DNA of 64,000 nt. Source: Obelidium mucronatum (lineage: Eukaryota; Chytridiomycota; Chytridiomycetes; Chytridiales; Chytriomycetaceae). The stretch covers positions 1-64,000 of the forward strand of contig JAIVFH010000090.1 of NCBI GenBank assembly GCA_025765595.1, in the 5' to 3' direction. Positions 9,791 to 20,744 of the stretch are shown here, one piece after another. How positions within the stretch are numbered: the stretch's first letter is position 1; each line of letters starts with the position of its first letter. The notes under the pieces are model-generated. The model was given only the letters and a program-made list of their open reading frames with translations, was not told where the DNA came from and ran no database searches. A program made the position numbers and the translations under genes.

Positions 9791-11588
9791 TACTTTATTT
9801 CAAAAAAGGTAAGAAAAAGTGAAAAGTTTTAAAACCATAACATATCTATTTAAAGTAATAAACAAAATCCAAAGTACCAACAATAAACAAAAACAAAAAA
9901 AGGATGCTCGAAGTCAAAATTAACAAAATATTGAAGAAACCCCCCCAATCAGAGCTTTGCCTTCTTGCTTGCACTTCCTTTCTGAAGCGGCTCCTGCCAA
10001 TATGCCTACTTGACGCGTTGGTTGTTTGCAAAGGCCCGAAGCACCACATACGTCTCTGGCTTGCGCTGATGGCGACTTTGCCCAGCCTTGTAGAAGTGCA
10101 GATGGTTGAATGCTTGGATGAAGCTGCCGGAATTGGCTTGCAACGCAACTGGTAGTGTCCCCATAGCCGGCCAGACCTTTGCTCCATTGAATTAAACACA
10201 AATGAATTGTGCTTACTTGCTTTGCAACGCGTCCATCTGTCATTCAAAAAATAAAAATGGAAGACTACAATAGAAAACAAAGGAAAATTTAGACTAGAAC
10301 TCACCATTGTTTGCAAGTTTGTCTGTGTTGAATTAATATTCCAGCAAATTGGAGCGGCACCAGGTCTTACTTGGACAACAGCACAAAAAGCAGAGAGAAA
10401 GAGAAAGCCCTTTCATCATCTGCTTTTTATCTGCAATTCAAGCATTGTCTTTTTATGTAACTGATGCATTGATGTGTTTAGGAGAGAGAGTGTGTGTGTG
10501 GCATAGCGGCAGTTCCGCAGCATGGCAATGTTGCAGACAGAACAGCAGACAAGAAGCCAGAGAGAAAGAGAAAGCCCTTTCATCATCTGATTTTCATCAT
10601 TTTGAGCATCTGTTTTAATAGACGTGGCAGAAGTGAATGGCTGGCAATGCGGCAAACCAACTACTGGTACAAAATACATCAATTAACACCAGATTCGATA
10701 CAGAGAGAGTTGAATAAAAATAAGGAAAATACAAATATGCGTGTTTTCAGTGGCAGGCAGGTAGGACATTGTGTGGAGACCCCAAGGCTGAAAACACCAA
10801 GACCAGAGCAGCCCCACAACAGAGAGAATGAGAAAGCCCGTTCATCATCTGGTTGATTGTGGAATGGGAGAATGAGAAAGCCCATTCATCACCACAGACT
10901 GCTCAAAGTGGTTTTGTATTTTTTGTTTAATTTTTTTTGACAGGAGCGGTGGGAAATGAAAAACAAACAACACTCTCATCCAGCAGGCAACACCTTCATC
11001 AAGAAAGATCTTTGCAGCTTGTTATTTTAAAAGGCAGTTCTGGTTTATGTGTTTAGTTTGGTCTTCTGTGATTTTATGAATTGGTTTTTACCATTCCAGT
11101 CAGGGAATATGAAAAGACAGTGGTTTCCAAAGCGTTCTAGTTGTAAAAACAACGTTTACTACCTTTCCAATTGATTGTGTAAACTGTTTTAATTTTCCTC
11201 TTTTCCTTTGTTTTTTTCTTTTCTTTCCTTACAAAATCCTGCACCAATCTTCTGCAACTCGTTGGCCAGCCCAACTGCAGTTCTTGCTATATCTATGAAG
11301 GTCATGTTGGTTGTTTGTTTTTATTTTTCTTTGTTGCAGTCCAGAATGCGTAATTCAGTTTTAATAGGTTTGCGTTCAGCCTGGTGGGGCAAAGCAGCCA
11401 GTCACAATCAACACAACGCTGTAGGTCCAATGTATTGGCAAGAAAAAATCCCTTAATTGTGTCAGAGGGTTTTCCTTTATGGCATGCGCTTCTGTACTTG
11501 GTGATATCACTTTCTCTTTGATCCCACTTTTGCCTGCCTCATCCTTTCCATCTTCTTGTTTGCTTGTTTTACTTTCAGCCTTTTTGCA
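9791..11588. repeat. Intergenic AT-rich region with four copies of a roughly 30-nt purine-rich motif
   Basis: I see no convincing gene in this 1.8-kb stretch. It holds four spaced copies of AGAGAGAAAGAGAAAGCCC followed by TTTCATCATCTG or a close variant, at about 10391-10424, 10557-10590, 10820-10853 and 10866-10893. Poly-pyrimidine and poly-A tracts are frequent. Open frames here are short and without recognisable features. Confidence 0.6.
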
Positions 11589-11787
11589 ACAGATACTAGA
11601 AAGTGGAGAATCTGGCTGATTCAGGCAGATGGAATGGGAACAGAGAGCTGGGCAGTGAAGAATAACCAGGAAAGTTTGCAGAAAGCGCTGTGATGGAGAA
11701 GCGGGGGGTTACCTTCAACATCAATTGCAATGCCACAGATTGCAATTGGAAGATACGGGAATCAGTTTTGCAAGCTTTGGGTTGAGC
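11589..11787 (+). pseudogene. Truncated, frameshifted copy of the 3' end of the gene at 9-914
   Basis: From GATACTAGAAAG to the stop TTGGGTTGAGCAATGTG, this is near-identical to 719-917. Substitutions and small deletions (for example GAAAGTTTGCAGAAAGCG in place of GACAGGTTTGTGGGAAGCG) break the frame. The downstream AATAAACAGC trailer and the GC-rich repeat are duplicated with it, so the copied block is about 510 bp. Confidence 0.85.
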
Positions 11788-11898
11788 AATGTGGATTTAT
11801 CTACTAGCCATTTATTTAATTATTTATTAATAATAAACAGCTGTTTTCCTTATTTTATACATTTTTTGTGACTTATTCTTGAGTGTTAGTGATGGTTG

Positions 11899-12099
11899 GG
11901 GGTAGCGGCCTGTGAACCAGTGGCTTGTGGCTCGTTCCCACATAAAAAGGTACAGAGCGGCCTGCTCACAGGCCGTGGCACAGGTCGCAAGCGGCTCGTT
12001 TGCTGCTCGTCAACAGGTCGCAAGCGGCCCGTGAGCGGCTTGTGACGCGACCGGTATCGCGACTCGCAAGGTCCGGCTCGCTTCCCCAATTGCCTTTGC
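11899..12099. repeat. GC-rich dispersed repeat, copy 2
   Basis: This is a direct copy of 1036-1229 with scattered changes, ending at CCCCAATTGC. Beyond that point the sequence diverges: here it runs into copia remnants, whereas copy 1 runs into the satellite. Confidence 0.8.
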
Positions 12100-12157
12100 T
12101 GTTGTTACAAGTCAATCTAGCGGTTGAGTGCTCTCTTCTGACTAGGTAAGTGTCTAC

Positions 12158-13544
12158 TTATAATATCTGAAGAAGCCGGTAGACTTTTGTAATATTCGCG
12201 AATAAACGATGAACTATCTTGAATTGAAGTTCCTTTAAACTGTTTCGACCTTGGACAGCTGTGAATAAAGTTTTCTTTGTTTGAATATCAGAGAAAACAG
12301 CGCGAGAGCCTTCATGATTAATAGAACACTTCCACGATGGTCTCCTAGACAATAGATCCAAGTCCGAAAATAACGTAACGTAACACGACTTTGAATAAAT
12401 CGCATCAGGTATAGTCACAATTTGACCATTGATGTCAAAGTGAACAACACCTTGCTGCGTACTGACAATCGAGTTATTGTCAGCAAGACCAATTGGAGTC
12501 TTGATCTCAACAAAACTCTCAAATCAACTAGAATCTGGAATCAGAGTCTTGTTGCAACCAGGGTCAAAATAACCCTTATACGTTTTTGACATTGAAAAAT
12601 CAACGGCAAATCACTTATTATTTAAATAAAATAAAACAAATTCATCTGCGTAATAAATAAAAGAAATAGAATCAAGAAAATAGAAGCAAATTTTCAGATT
12701 CAACCGTTCAATAAACCCAAAGCTGGAACCCATCCAACATGTTTTAAACCACCACTTGCAATAGCAGCGTTACTTATAACCCGAGCGTTGGAAGAATCAA
12801 TATGATTCGCAGAACCTGTTTTCTTTTCGCCCTTTTCAGGACAAGCTGTGCGACAATGCTCTGAAGAACCACAGTTCCAGCAAGATTCGCAACTCCAAGT
12901 CGTCTTATGATAACCCGGACACTTAGGACATTTTGGTAATTTTCCAGAATAAGTCCTTTTCACGTTTCCGTTGTTTCCGCACTTTTGATGTGTTGCACGG
13001 CATTTTCCATTTCCATTGATGGTCACTTGTGCTAACTTACCACAGGAGCGTTTCGACCAAGAGCTTGACGATAACTATCCCAAAGATTAATCATCTCTTT
13101 TTCAAGATCTTTGATCGTTTTATATTCGGTACAACTGAGACTCATTACCACTTGCGCAAAACGATGATCCAGTTTTAAACAAATTTCCCGCTGCGCTTCA
13201 AAGCCTTTGTGAATTTTCAAGCCTTGCGCGGTACAAGCGTCTTCTGTTTCGCGTACAAGCTTCAAATAGTCTGGAATCAATTGATTCAAGTGAATAGACA
13301 AGGTCTTGTAATCGTCAGCTGCTGAAGTATCGAGCTTTCGATTCTTCGGATCCTTGGTACGTTTCAACTCTGCCCATAAAGTAGCAGGTGTTTTGAAGTT
13401 AGCGTAGGCATCCTGCATTCGCTTTGACATGCCCCCGTTGATTGCTTTCAAAGTCTCCTTGACATTGTCAGCGTCCTGCTTTTCGCGTTTCTGTTCAATT
13501 TGCCAAAGTTTTTCTAATTGCTCGAACTCTTCAAAAGAAAACAT
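12158..13544 (-). mobile_element. Ty1/copia remnant, minus strand (gag, zinc knuckle, protease start)
   Basis: Read on the minus strand: a gag frame 13544-13032 (LWAELKRTKDPKNRKLDTS, LKLDHRFAQVVMSL); a second frame 13026-12700 with a knuckle CWNCGSSEHCRTACP; then a protease-like stretch around 12600-12158, with FDPGCNKTLIP and the frame at 12418-12158. The order and wording parallel the plus-strand copia at 13996-15753, so this is a related, truncated copy. It stops at the GC-rich repeat near 12110. Frames are broken between gag and the knuckle and again near 12510. Confidence 0.8.
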
Positions 13545-13907
13545 CTGCAGCTGTTTTTGCAGTTCCAGTTGTCATAGTTGTTCCAGAAGCTGAAGCAGCC
13601 AAAGCAGCAGAACTGGATCCAACACCCGTTCCAAGACTAATATTGATTGCCTCGGTAAGTCGCTTCATCTTGTTCAACCAAGTGTTTGGAGGTGTTTGTC
13701 AGGATTCGCCTGCGCTAATCCAACGCTGTGTTCTTAAATAAAGTAAAAGAGCGTGTTTATTGTTTACGAAACACGGGGGTTGAAAGTTTCTCTGAAACAT
13801 CGCAAGTAGACTGACGAACCCCTCCCTTTCCCGGACAATCGAAGTCATCGTCTGGTCTTATTGCCAAAAGGTTGATCTTGAACGAATGCCGCTAATGGAT
13901 TCCAACA

Positions 13908-13920
13908 AGTTATGAGCCCA
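13908..13920 (+). other. Primer-binding site complementary to the initiator tRNA anticodon arm
   Basis: AGTTATGAGCCCA directly follows the LTR end CCAACA. Its complement TGGGCTCATAACT fits the eukaryotic initiator-tRNA anticodon stem-loop (GGGCTCATAACCC), not a tRNA 3' end. Drosophila copia is known to prime from a half tRNA-iMet in this way. A minus-strand version lies at 18567-18579. Confidence 0.65.
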
Positions 13921-13995
13921 AACCTTCGAGGCATAAGTTCCAAAGATAGACTTGTCCCTTGATAGTGTTCCATAAAAAGAACAACGAAAACTATC

Positions 13996-15182
13996 ATGAA
14001 AGGAGACAAAACGAAAACGGAATCAAAGAGAGTCATTCTCAACAATTCAAATTACGTAGCTTGGAGACGGTTGACTCTGGTGGTCATTGGTGCAAAGAAA
14101 CAAAGGACATTGGCTCCTTCTTTCAAACCATACGTCAATAAGTATGAAAGACCAAACGTACCATCTGGTTGGAGTAAGCTTCTTACCCTCAAACCCACTG
14201 AAATCGACAATGATGTTGACAACGGCAGTGACGAGGAAGATGAAGATGAAACAGATGGAGATGGGGAAAAGGAAACTGAAGAAAAAGGGAACCAACCTGA
14301 AGATACCACAAAGGCATCGATGGCAGTCTTCAGAGTCCTCAAAGAGCTTTGGCAGATTGAAGAGAAGAGGGAGATTGCTGACGTTGAAGCAATGCGTGCG
14401 ACGATGAAGGGATGTCAAAGAACATGCAAATTGCATACTCAAATCTCGAAACGCCCTCAACTCTCTGGGAAGAGCTCAGACGCACGAAAGATCCTGCGAA
14501 TTGAAAGCTGGATACCTCTGCTGCAGATACCTACCGAGGTTTTGGCATCAAAGAAAACCAGTTGATTCCAGATTTCCTGAGAGTGGTTCGCGAAATTGAA
14601 GTCAGATGTACTGCGCTAGCGGAAACCCTCCATTTGGGAATGGCAGCGCAGAAGACAATTCGATTGAAACTGGACCATCGATTCGCTCAAGCTGTCATGA
14701 TGCTGAGCACTAAGGAGTACAAAACTGTCGAATCAATGGAAACTGATATGGTCAAGTTCTGGGATGCATTCTGTCAAGCAACAACCAGAAATCAACCAGC
14801 AAAAGTGTCAGCTGCTCCAAAACCACAGAATAATACTCCAAACCAAGTGTCGGCAGCAGTATCTATTACCGAAAATAAGAAACGTAAATACGACGCGAAA
14901 GGTACAAAGCCATATTCTGGACGGTACCCAAAGTGTGAAAAGTGTCCTGGTTCACACAATCCAAGTTTTGACTGTGGGTCGTGTTGGAACTGCGGCTCAA
15001 AAGAACACATGAGCAGAGCTTGTCCCAATAGGGGAAACAAAACTCAAAATAGCAATGGAACAAATGGAAATGGTGGGAATAATTATTCCAACGCACCCTC
15101 CAGTTCAACGGCTATTGCGAACAACGAACCAGTCCCAAAACAAGTGGGATGGAGGCCAAATGAAGGTTTATTCAATGGATAA
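13996..15182 (+). pseudogene. Copia gag with zinc knuckle, frameshifted
   Basis: The first frame, 13996-14565, starts SKRVILNNSNYVAWRRL and carries an acidic block. The second, 14562-15182, contains IRLKLDHRFAQAVMML, a Lys-rich stretch and the knuckle CWNCGSKEHMSRACP (C-x2-C-x4-H-x4-C). They overlap by 4 nt in different frames, so a frameshift has split gag. The UBN2-like gag fold is typical of copia elements. The same two landmarks appear in the minus-strand copies at 12700-13544 and 18375-18545, showing a single family. Confidence 0.8.
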
Positions 15183-15486
15183 GAAGAGATTTTAATCCTT
15201 TTAATCCTTTTTTGTCTTAACGTTTTGTGTTTTTTGGTCTTAAAGTTTTGATACTTGAAGAAGAAAATCAAAATTGATAAAAACAAAAGAAAGCGCCCCG
15301 AGGCGCCCAAAGGAAACAAAAACGCTAAGTAACTCCTATCAATATGGTGGAAGGGCGCTTATGGGCGCCAGAGTTATAATTTCTTTATTAATTTTGACAG
15401 CAACAATGATCGCCAGGATCATCGAAGGATTACCAACAAAGAACAAGAGAACTACAGTAGTTGTTTTCTCTCTGTAAACTAGTGGC

Positions 15487-15753
15487 ATGATCTACGAAGG
15501 CATCCTTGATCCAGGGGGTACAAACACCATCATCGGTGATCACTCTTGCTTTATGAGCGGCACAATGCTAGGGCCAGTTCATTTCGACTTCAACGGGATT
15601 GTTGTTACAATTACCTGTATCTACGCGAAAGAGTGTCGACAAACTTTGTTTGCAGACAGGGACATTTTTCTAACAAATCCATCGTGGTATTATGTGACCA
15701 ACCAAAATGGATCACAGTTTTTTGATAAGGTACTTGTAGGCTTTTGCGCTTAA
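15487..15753 (+). pseudogene. Copia aspartic protease remnant with DPG in place of DSG/DTG
   Basis: The frame begins MIYEGILDPGGTNTIIGD. Retropepsin active sites read D-S/T-G; here it is D-P-G. The minus-strand copia fragment also reads FDPG at the equivalent place (about 12560). The rest fits the N-terminal half of a copia protease that matures the polyprotein. The frame ends before the GAG-pre-integrase domain, so it is inactive in this copy. Confidence 0.6.
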
Positions 15754-15823
15754 CAAAATACTCATCTTTTGGTATAAGACCACTGGAGACTATTTATTCG
15801 AAGCCAAAACAACGCGAAACGGA

Positions 15824-16854
15824 TTGAAGCTAGTAAAATTCAAGGATATTCATCGTGTGTTCTCTTTGAGTGCAAACGCGAATACAATAAAACCTGAGAC
15901 TATACACAATCGCTTCGGTCACCCCCACGCTATTGCTCTAAGAAATTTAGTCTATTCTGGATCTATTAATTCAGATAAATTTCAAAAGCTAGTTCTTAGT
16001 GAAAATCTTCACTGGAGTCGTGTGTAGCCGGAAAGTTCAAGAGGGCAAAAGTCGGATCAGAAGCCAGATGGGTCGCGATCAAAACCAATGGCCCTGGAGA
16101 AATGCTGCACGCTGGCGTTGCAGGAAAATACGAACCAGGATTCTACTACAATGGGAAAATGTATCAGTATTTTCTAATGGTGGTGGACAATTTCTCGCGG
16201 TTCTCTTTTATTTGATTATTGCAACGGAAAAGTCACGCATTAGCGGAGATGCTAATGGTGATGGCGTTAATTGAAGCGACAACTCAGCGCCAATGTAGAG
16301 TTATTCGACTGGACAATGGAGAAATAGCGACAAGCGAAATATTCCAAGAGATGTGCGAATCCCGCGGAATTACATCAGAAACCATTGTGGTCGATTACCC
16401 ACATATGGATGGTGTTGCTGAGCGGACACTTGGTATTGTCAAATCAACGGGACGGACGCTGCATATCCACGCGAAATTCCCAGCAAATCTTTGGGGGCAT
16501 TCATTAATTGTGGCGAACGATTTACGGAATTTATGGCCTTCAGTTCACAACGACCTGGAATCTCCATTTATTCGATACAACGCGTGCAAACCTGAAATCC
16601 AGCAATTCCGGATTTTTGAATGCAAAGTCATGGTTCCAATCTATAAGAGAGGAAAAAAGGGGGAGTTGTCCGCGAGTGTAGCTACCAAAACGTATGTTGG
16701 ACACCACTCACCCTCGATTATACGTTGCATCAACTTGGAAGGAATGTTGTCTTTTCATCGATTCCAAGATTGTTCATTCTTCGAAGACAATTTTCCGATG
16801 TCGATTACTGCGGGTACCGCAAATGATCAAGGACAAGCGCAAGATATTCCATAG
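15824..16854 (+). pseudogene. Copia integrase (GAG-pre-integrase and rve core), broken
   Basis: At 15824-16027 a GAG-pre-integrase-like segment reads HNRFGHPHAIALRNLVYSG, with the H of the HHCC zinc site. After a broken stretch (16030-16220), the frame 16219-16854 gives RLDNGEIATSEIFQEMC, then HMDGVAERTLGIVKSTGRTL. This carries the second Asp and the Glu of the D,D-35-E site in the order known for copia integrases. The first catalytic Asp probably lies in the broken stretch (MVVDNFSR in another frame near 16170). The enzyme would insert element cDNA; this copy cannot. Confidence 0.75.
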
Positions 16855-18326
16855 GACGCTCCTGACAACGAAAAAACGGGATTTTCAAAAGGACCTTGAT
16901 TCTTCTCTGTCCGATGCGATAAATATACAAGAAACGAGACTCATGGACTTTATTCCAAACGCGAAAGCTCCTGTGGTTCAGGGGGAGAAAAGACCTAGTA
17001 GCCTGAGAAAAACACGTAGCCAGACTATAAAGAAACCGGTTACTATCGAAAAGGAAACGGAAAGCAATGAGGATGATGAAGATTCTTTGTCAGACTATGA
17101 AACATCTTATTCAAAGTTGGAGCATGTGGGTCTTATGGCATATGTGACGCAAAAGGATTGTGAATTACCAATATTCCTGGAACCATCGTTAATAGTCTAC
17201 GCAATGCACGCAACAACTACCAGTACTGCAAAGGAGAAAATAGTTGGCCTGGATTGGGATGGAAATGTACCAATCAGACATGCGGACATATTCAAGACAG
17301 CAAATCGACGCGAATGGTTGAATGCTGAAGAAGTGGAGTTGAAGAACTTGGAGAATCACAAGACTTACAAGGAGATTCTAGCTTCCGATGTTCCAGAGGG
17401 TACGGAAATTATCCCTACTATGGAAGTCTATGCTGTGAAGAACCACAAGAATCTCCCGGCTGATAAAGTCGCAAAATTCAAGTTTCGAATAGTGGCTCGA
17501 GGAGATTATCAACGCTATGGTGTCAATTTTGTGGACACATACTCACCAGTCATCAAAAACACAACGATGCGTTTTCTCATTGCATTGTCTGTGTGGCTTA
17601 ACATTGGGATATACACAGCGGAGGCGGTGGGAGCATACCTGAATGGAGAGCTTGATGTGGAAGTTTACGTCAGACCACCAAGTTGCTATTCGCGAAAGGA
17701 TGTGCTGTGGTTGTTACTCAAGGGTCTCTACGGGTTAGGTATCTCTGGGATATACAATGAGTTATGCGGATCCTTGCCTATTTGAAAAATACGTCGATGG
17801 TTTCTGGATCTGGATAGCGTTCTACGTTGACAATATCTTGATTATCTGTCATGAGTCGATTATTGAATCTGTTGTCGAAGACATCAAATCAAAAGTTGAC
17901 ATCACATACCAAGGTCGCTGCGAATATCATTTGGGTATGGAAATCGATTACGGGTCAGACGGAAGTTATGCGTTATTGCATCAATCAAAATACGTTCATC
18001 GTATTCTGAATAATCGCTTCAAGATGCAAGATTGTAATGGGACTCGTATTCCTATGTCAGTAGGAGCGGATTTCACGGAAAAGGCTGACAGCAAAGAGGA
18101 CTTGGATTTAATCAGTTTTGATTATAATTCTCTTATCGGAAGTCTGATGTATCCATGTGTGATTAGTCGGTTGGATATTAGTGCAAGTGTAAGCCTATGG
18201 TCTCGCGCTCTCCACAAACCAACAATGCGTCACTGGAATGGTGCGAAAAAGGTATTGCGTTATTTAAAGCATACTTACGATATGGGAATTGTCTACTATA
18301 GTGCTCCCAATCCTATTCCGAAGTAA
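16694..18326 (+). pseudogene. Copia reverse transcriptase, split and truncated
   Basis: Frame 16694-17785 carries the start of the RT domain (KFKFRIVARGDYQRYGVNF, DTYSPVIKNTTMRFLIAL, YLNGELDVEVYVRPP). Frame 17757-18326 continues with CLFEKYVDGFWIWIAFYVDN, where the catalytic YVDD is YVDN, and then LIGSLMYPCVISRLDIS and KVLRYLKHTYDMGI. About 20-30 residues are missing at the junction (after KGLYGL), and RNase H is absent. With YVDN and the internal loss the polymerase would be inactive. A Lys/Arg/Ser-rich linker (16900-17150) joins integrase to RT. Confidence 0.8.
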
Positions 18327-18374
18327 ATCTATTTCATTTTGATCTTGAACGAATTCCGCTAATGGATTCCAACA

Positions 18375-18770
18375 GTGTTGGTTGTTGATAAACGTTGACG
18401 TAGGGTTTGAAATCAACTTCCAAAGTCCTCGCATTTTGAGAACCGATTTCCGTAAGCGTGAGCTTTTGCCAGACTGGGTAATTTGATTCATTGAGAATCA
18501 CTCGTTTAGAATCAGTCGCGTTTGATTCTTCTTGTTCCCTTTCACAATCACCAAAGGCAATGCCTTTGGGCTCATAACTTGTTATTTTCTTTTATGCGTG
18601 ATTAAATAAACAGAGTTAGATCGGCAATATAGTCTAAGCGACGGCTTATGTGACTTAGAGGGAACGTGGGCGTTGAGTTCTAGAAGAATGCGTGATTTCT
18701 CCAAAGAATCTCTTCTTTATTATTGAACACACATTGGTAATGCAATAAATATGATAAGCGGCTATCATAT
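18375..18770 (-). mobile_element. Copia fragment on the minus strand: gag start, primer-binding site and LTR
   Basis: On the minus strand, 18545-18375 encodes RVILNESNYPVWQKLTL and FKPYVN, matching the gag start of the plus-strand element (RVILNNSNYVAWRRLTL). Upstream of it lie the primer-binding site (18567-18579, RC of TGGGCTCATAACT) and an LTR-like stretch beginning TGTTATTTTC at 18580. The stretch reaches the pogo-like transposon at 18771. This orders LTR, PBS and gag for a second, oppositely oriented element. Confidence 0.7.
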
Positions 18771-20733
18771 GAGTGATCCTTTTTTTCCAACCCAAAAAAT
18801 GTTTTCCAACCCACCAACATTTTCACCAAAACCAACAGCACCGCCCAACCGCTTGCGCCACACCATTGAAATTTTGCAGAAATAAAGAAAAACGTATTAT
18901 TAACGAATATCCAAAGCGGTTCTTTATTAATATAAACCCGAAACGAATTAATTCCGACTCTTCAATTCTCCTTGTCACACTCATTAACATGGGCGTCACT
19001 GATGCTTTTGCACTGAACCTTGCATCTCTCACAGAGTCTGAACTCATTGCAATTTGTACAAATAAACCATTTTGTGCTTCTCACCCAAGTTTTTGTACAT
19101 TTGACAGAGTTAGTTTCCCCTTGACACTGACGCGCCAATTTCAGAGTCTCCCTCTCCGCTTTTTTGGCTTCCACCTCACGTTTCTTGTTATCTTTTGCAG
19201 CTTCTTTTGCTTGAGCATTGTCATTCTTCTGTTACTCAGCTGCAAGTAACGTTTCTCACAAGGTTTGTGAGTTGTAGACCTTGTTGGTTAAAACAGCATC
19301 TTGAGGCTTGACTTTGGCTTTTTTGACCACGGGAGCAGGAAGTTCTGCTAAAAACCAGTCCCAAAGCTGAGTTTGGGTGTCTGATGTTGCTGTTTGAGCA
19401 TCCGTAATTGAGGCAACATTTTTGGCGGCATTTTTCAGGATGATTTCTGGATTCCAGGGATAAATGCCCGTATTCTTGAAGGAGGCTTGAATATGGACCT
19501 TGGTTATCTTGTTCCGGATATAAAGAATGATTGGTATAAGGACCTATGGCAGTTTGGGAAAAGGCCCGCACGCGATGGAACTCAGAGACCAGGTTCTTTT
19601 TCAAACTCGCAAAAAACAGATCATCCAGAGGCTGCAAGAAGTGAGTGACGTTGGCAGGGAAATAATAACCCTGTATTCCAGCAGCATGCATGGCTTCCAG
19701 TGTTGCCGGAGTCTTGTGGGTCCCAAGATTATCATGAAGAAGCACTGGGGTCAAACCTGGGTACAATTTCGAAAATTCCTCCTTAAAGACTGCCAAAACA
19801 GGTACCCACTGCTCTTCGGATATGTAACCAGTTTTACTGTAGACAAAGTACATTGGAGTGGTATCTTGGCTCCGTAGTCGCACAGGTTCAGTTGTCAGTT
19901 CAAGGTTTCCATATTTGGTCGGAATGACCAAAATGTCAACCACCCAAACACCAGAGGCTGTAACGAAGGGAATATAGCTGGCCATAGGACCACGTTCACC
20001 TTGGTGGACATTTGGGCGGTTAATGGACGTGCTCACAAGAAAGGAACCCTGGGAGCTTTCGTTTTCGAGTTTGATGCGCATTTCATCGACATTGACAAGA
20101 TTTCCCATGCTGCAGCCATTCTCGTCCATCCAATCCTTGAACAGTTTTACCCAGACTTTCACCTCAATTTCTGTAGCTGGTTTGATGCGGGAGGATGTTA
20201 GAGCTTTGACGGCTCGTTGGGTAATTCGCTTTTGGTGGCGGCCCAAGAAACCATTTAGCCATCCGTTTGGATTCCAATCTCCTGGTCCGCGGATTTCAAG
20301 GTACTTTTGGCGTACTAATTGCAAGAAATCTACTTGGCGCAATGGACTGTGGGACAAGGATCGGGCCTCCAAAAAGGCGACAAACACAAGCTCATCATGG
20401 TCTGAGAACAATTGCTTGCCGTGGACTCGATCAGGATGCTTGTCGATTCGCCGATAGATTCCGCGTGCAGCCTCGGCGGTAATACCATGAACTTGCTTGG
20501 CAGCTTGGCATTGGGGTATTGACTGATTCATCAAGGCACTGATTTCTTGAAAAACTTGGGAAGCGGTGTCTTGGTCATGACGAGAGCTACTGGATTTCGA
20601 TTGCTTTCTTCTCATTGTTTGTTAGCTATGATGATTTTATTGTGGTGCTAACAGTTGCATTTTTATGGGCATTTTTTTAGGTGGTGACGAGGGTTGGAAA
20701 TCATTTTTTTGGGTTGGAAAAAAAGGATCACTC
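18771..20733 (-). mobile_element. Pogo/Tigger-like DNA transposon with terminal inverted repeats
   Basis: The left end GAGTGATCC, then a T-tract and CCAACCC, is mirrored by the right end GGGTTGGAAAAAAAGGATCACTC. The arms match over roughly 40 bp, including a second TTTCCAACCC word. TA dinucleotides flank the element (TA plus one T on the left, TA at 20734 on the right), as expected for Tc1/mariner/pogo insertion. Length is about 1.96 kb. One minus-strand transposase gene fills the interior. It separates an LTR (18580-18770) from the SINE/LTR-like repeat at 20745, so it is a younger insertion into older repeats. Confidence 0.85.
18959..20615 (-). pseudogene. Pogo/Tigger-like DDE transposase, degenerate
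   Basis: The N-terminal half has helix-turn-helix (CENP-B-like) character: LFSDHDELVFVAFLEARS, then WLNGFLGRHQKRITQRAVKA. The DDE_1 catalytic triad follows as LVNVDEMR, LLHDNLGTHK and QPLDDLFFASLKK, all Asp. After about 19560 the frame is broken. The conserved pogo motif FKNTGIYPWNPEI reads from a different frame near 19455-19500, and a C-terminal segment with CTKTW...CTNC...CERC cysteines (19174-18959) from yet another. At least two frame disruptions, or unrecognised introns, make it unlikely to be active. It would excise and insert the element at TA sites. Confidence 0.8.
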
Positions 20734-20744
20734 TATTATAACAG

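Larger units (their letters stand above)
13873..18374 (+). mobile_element. Ty1/copia retrotransposon, plus strand, degenerate
   Basis: The order is LTR end (13873-13907, finishing CCAACA), primer-binding site (13908-13920), gag (13996-15182), protease (15487-15753), GAG-pre-integrase and integrase (15824-16854), reverse transcriptase (about 16900-18326), then a 35-bp sequence (18340-18374) matching the 5' LTR end. This protease-integrase-RT order is typical of Pseudoviridae. Frames are broken at about 14562, 15740-15830, 16030-16220, 16690-16860 and 17750. RNase H is missing, so it cannot move by itself. The flanking sequence is a rearranged mosaic, and the left LTR boundary cannot be placed. 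Confidence 0.85.
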
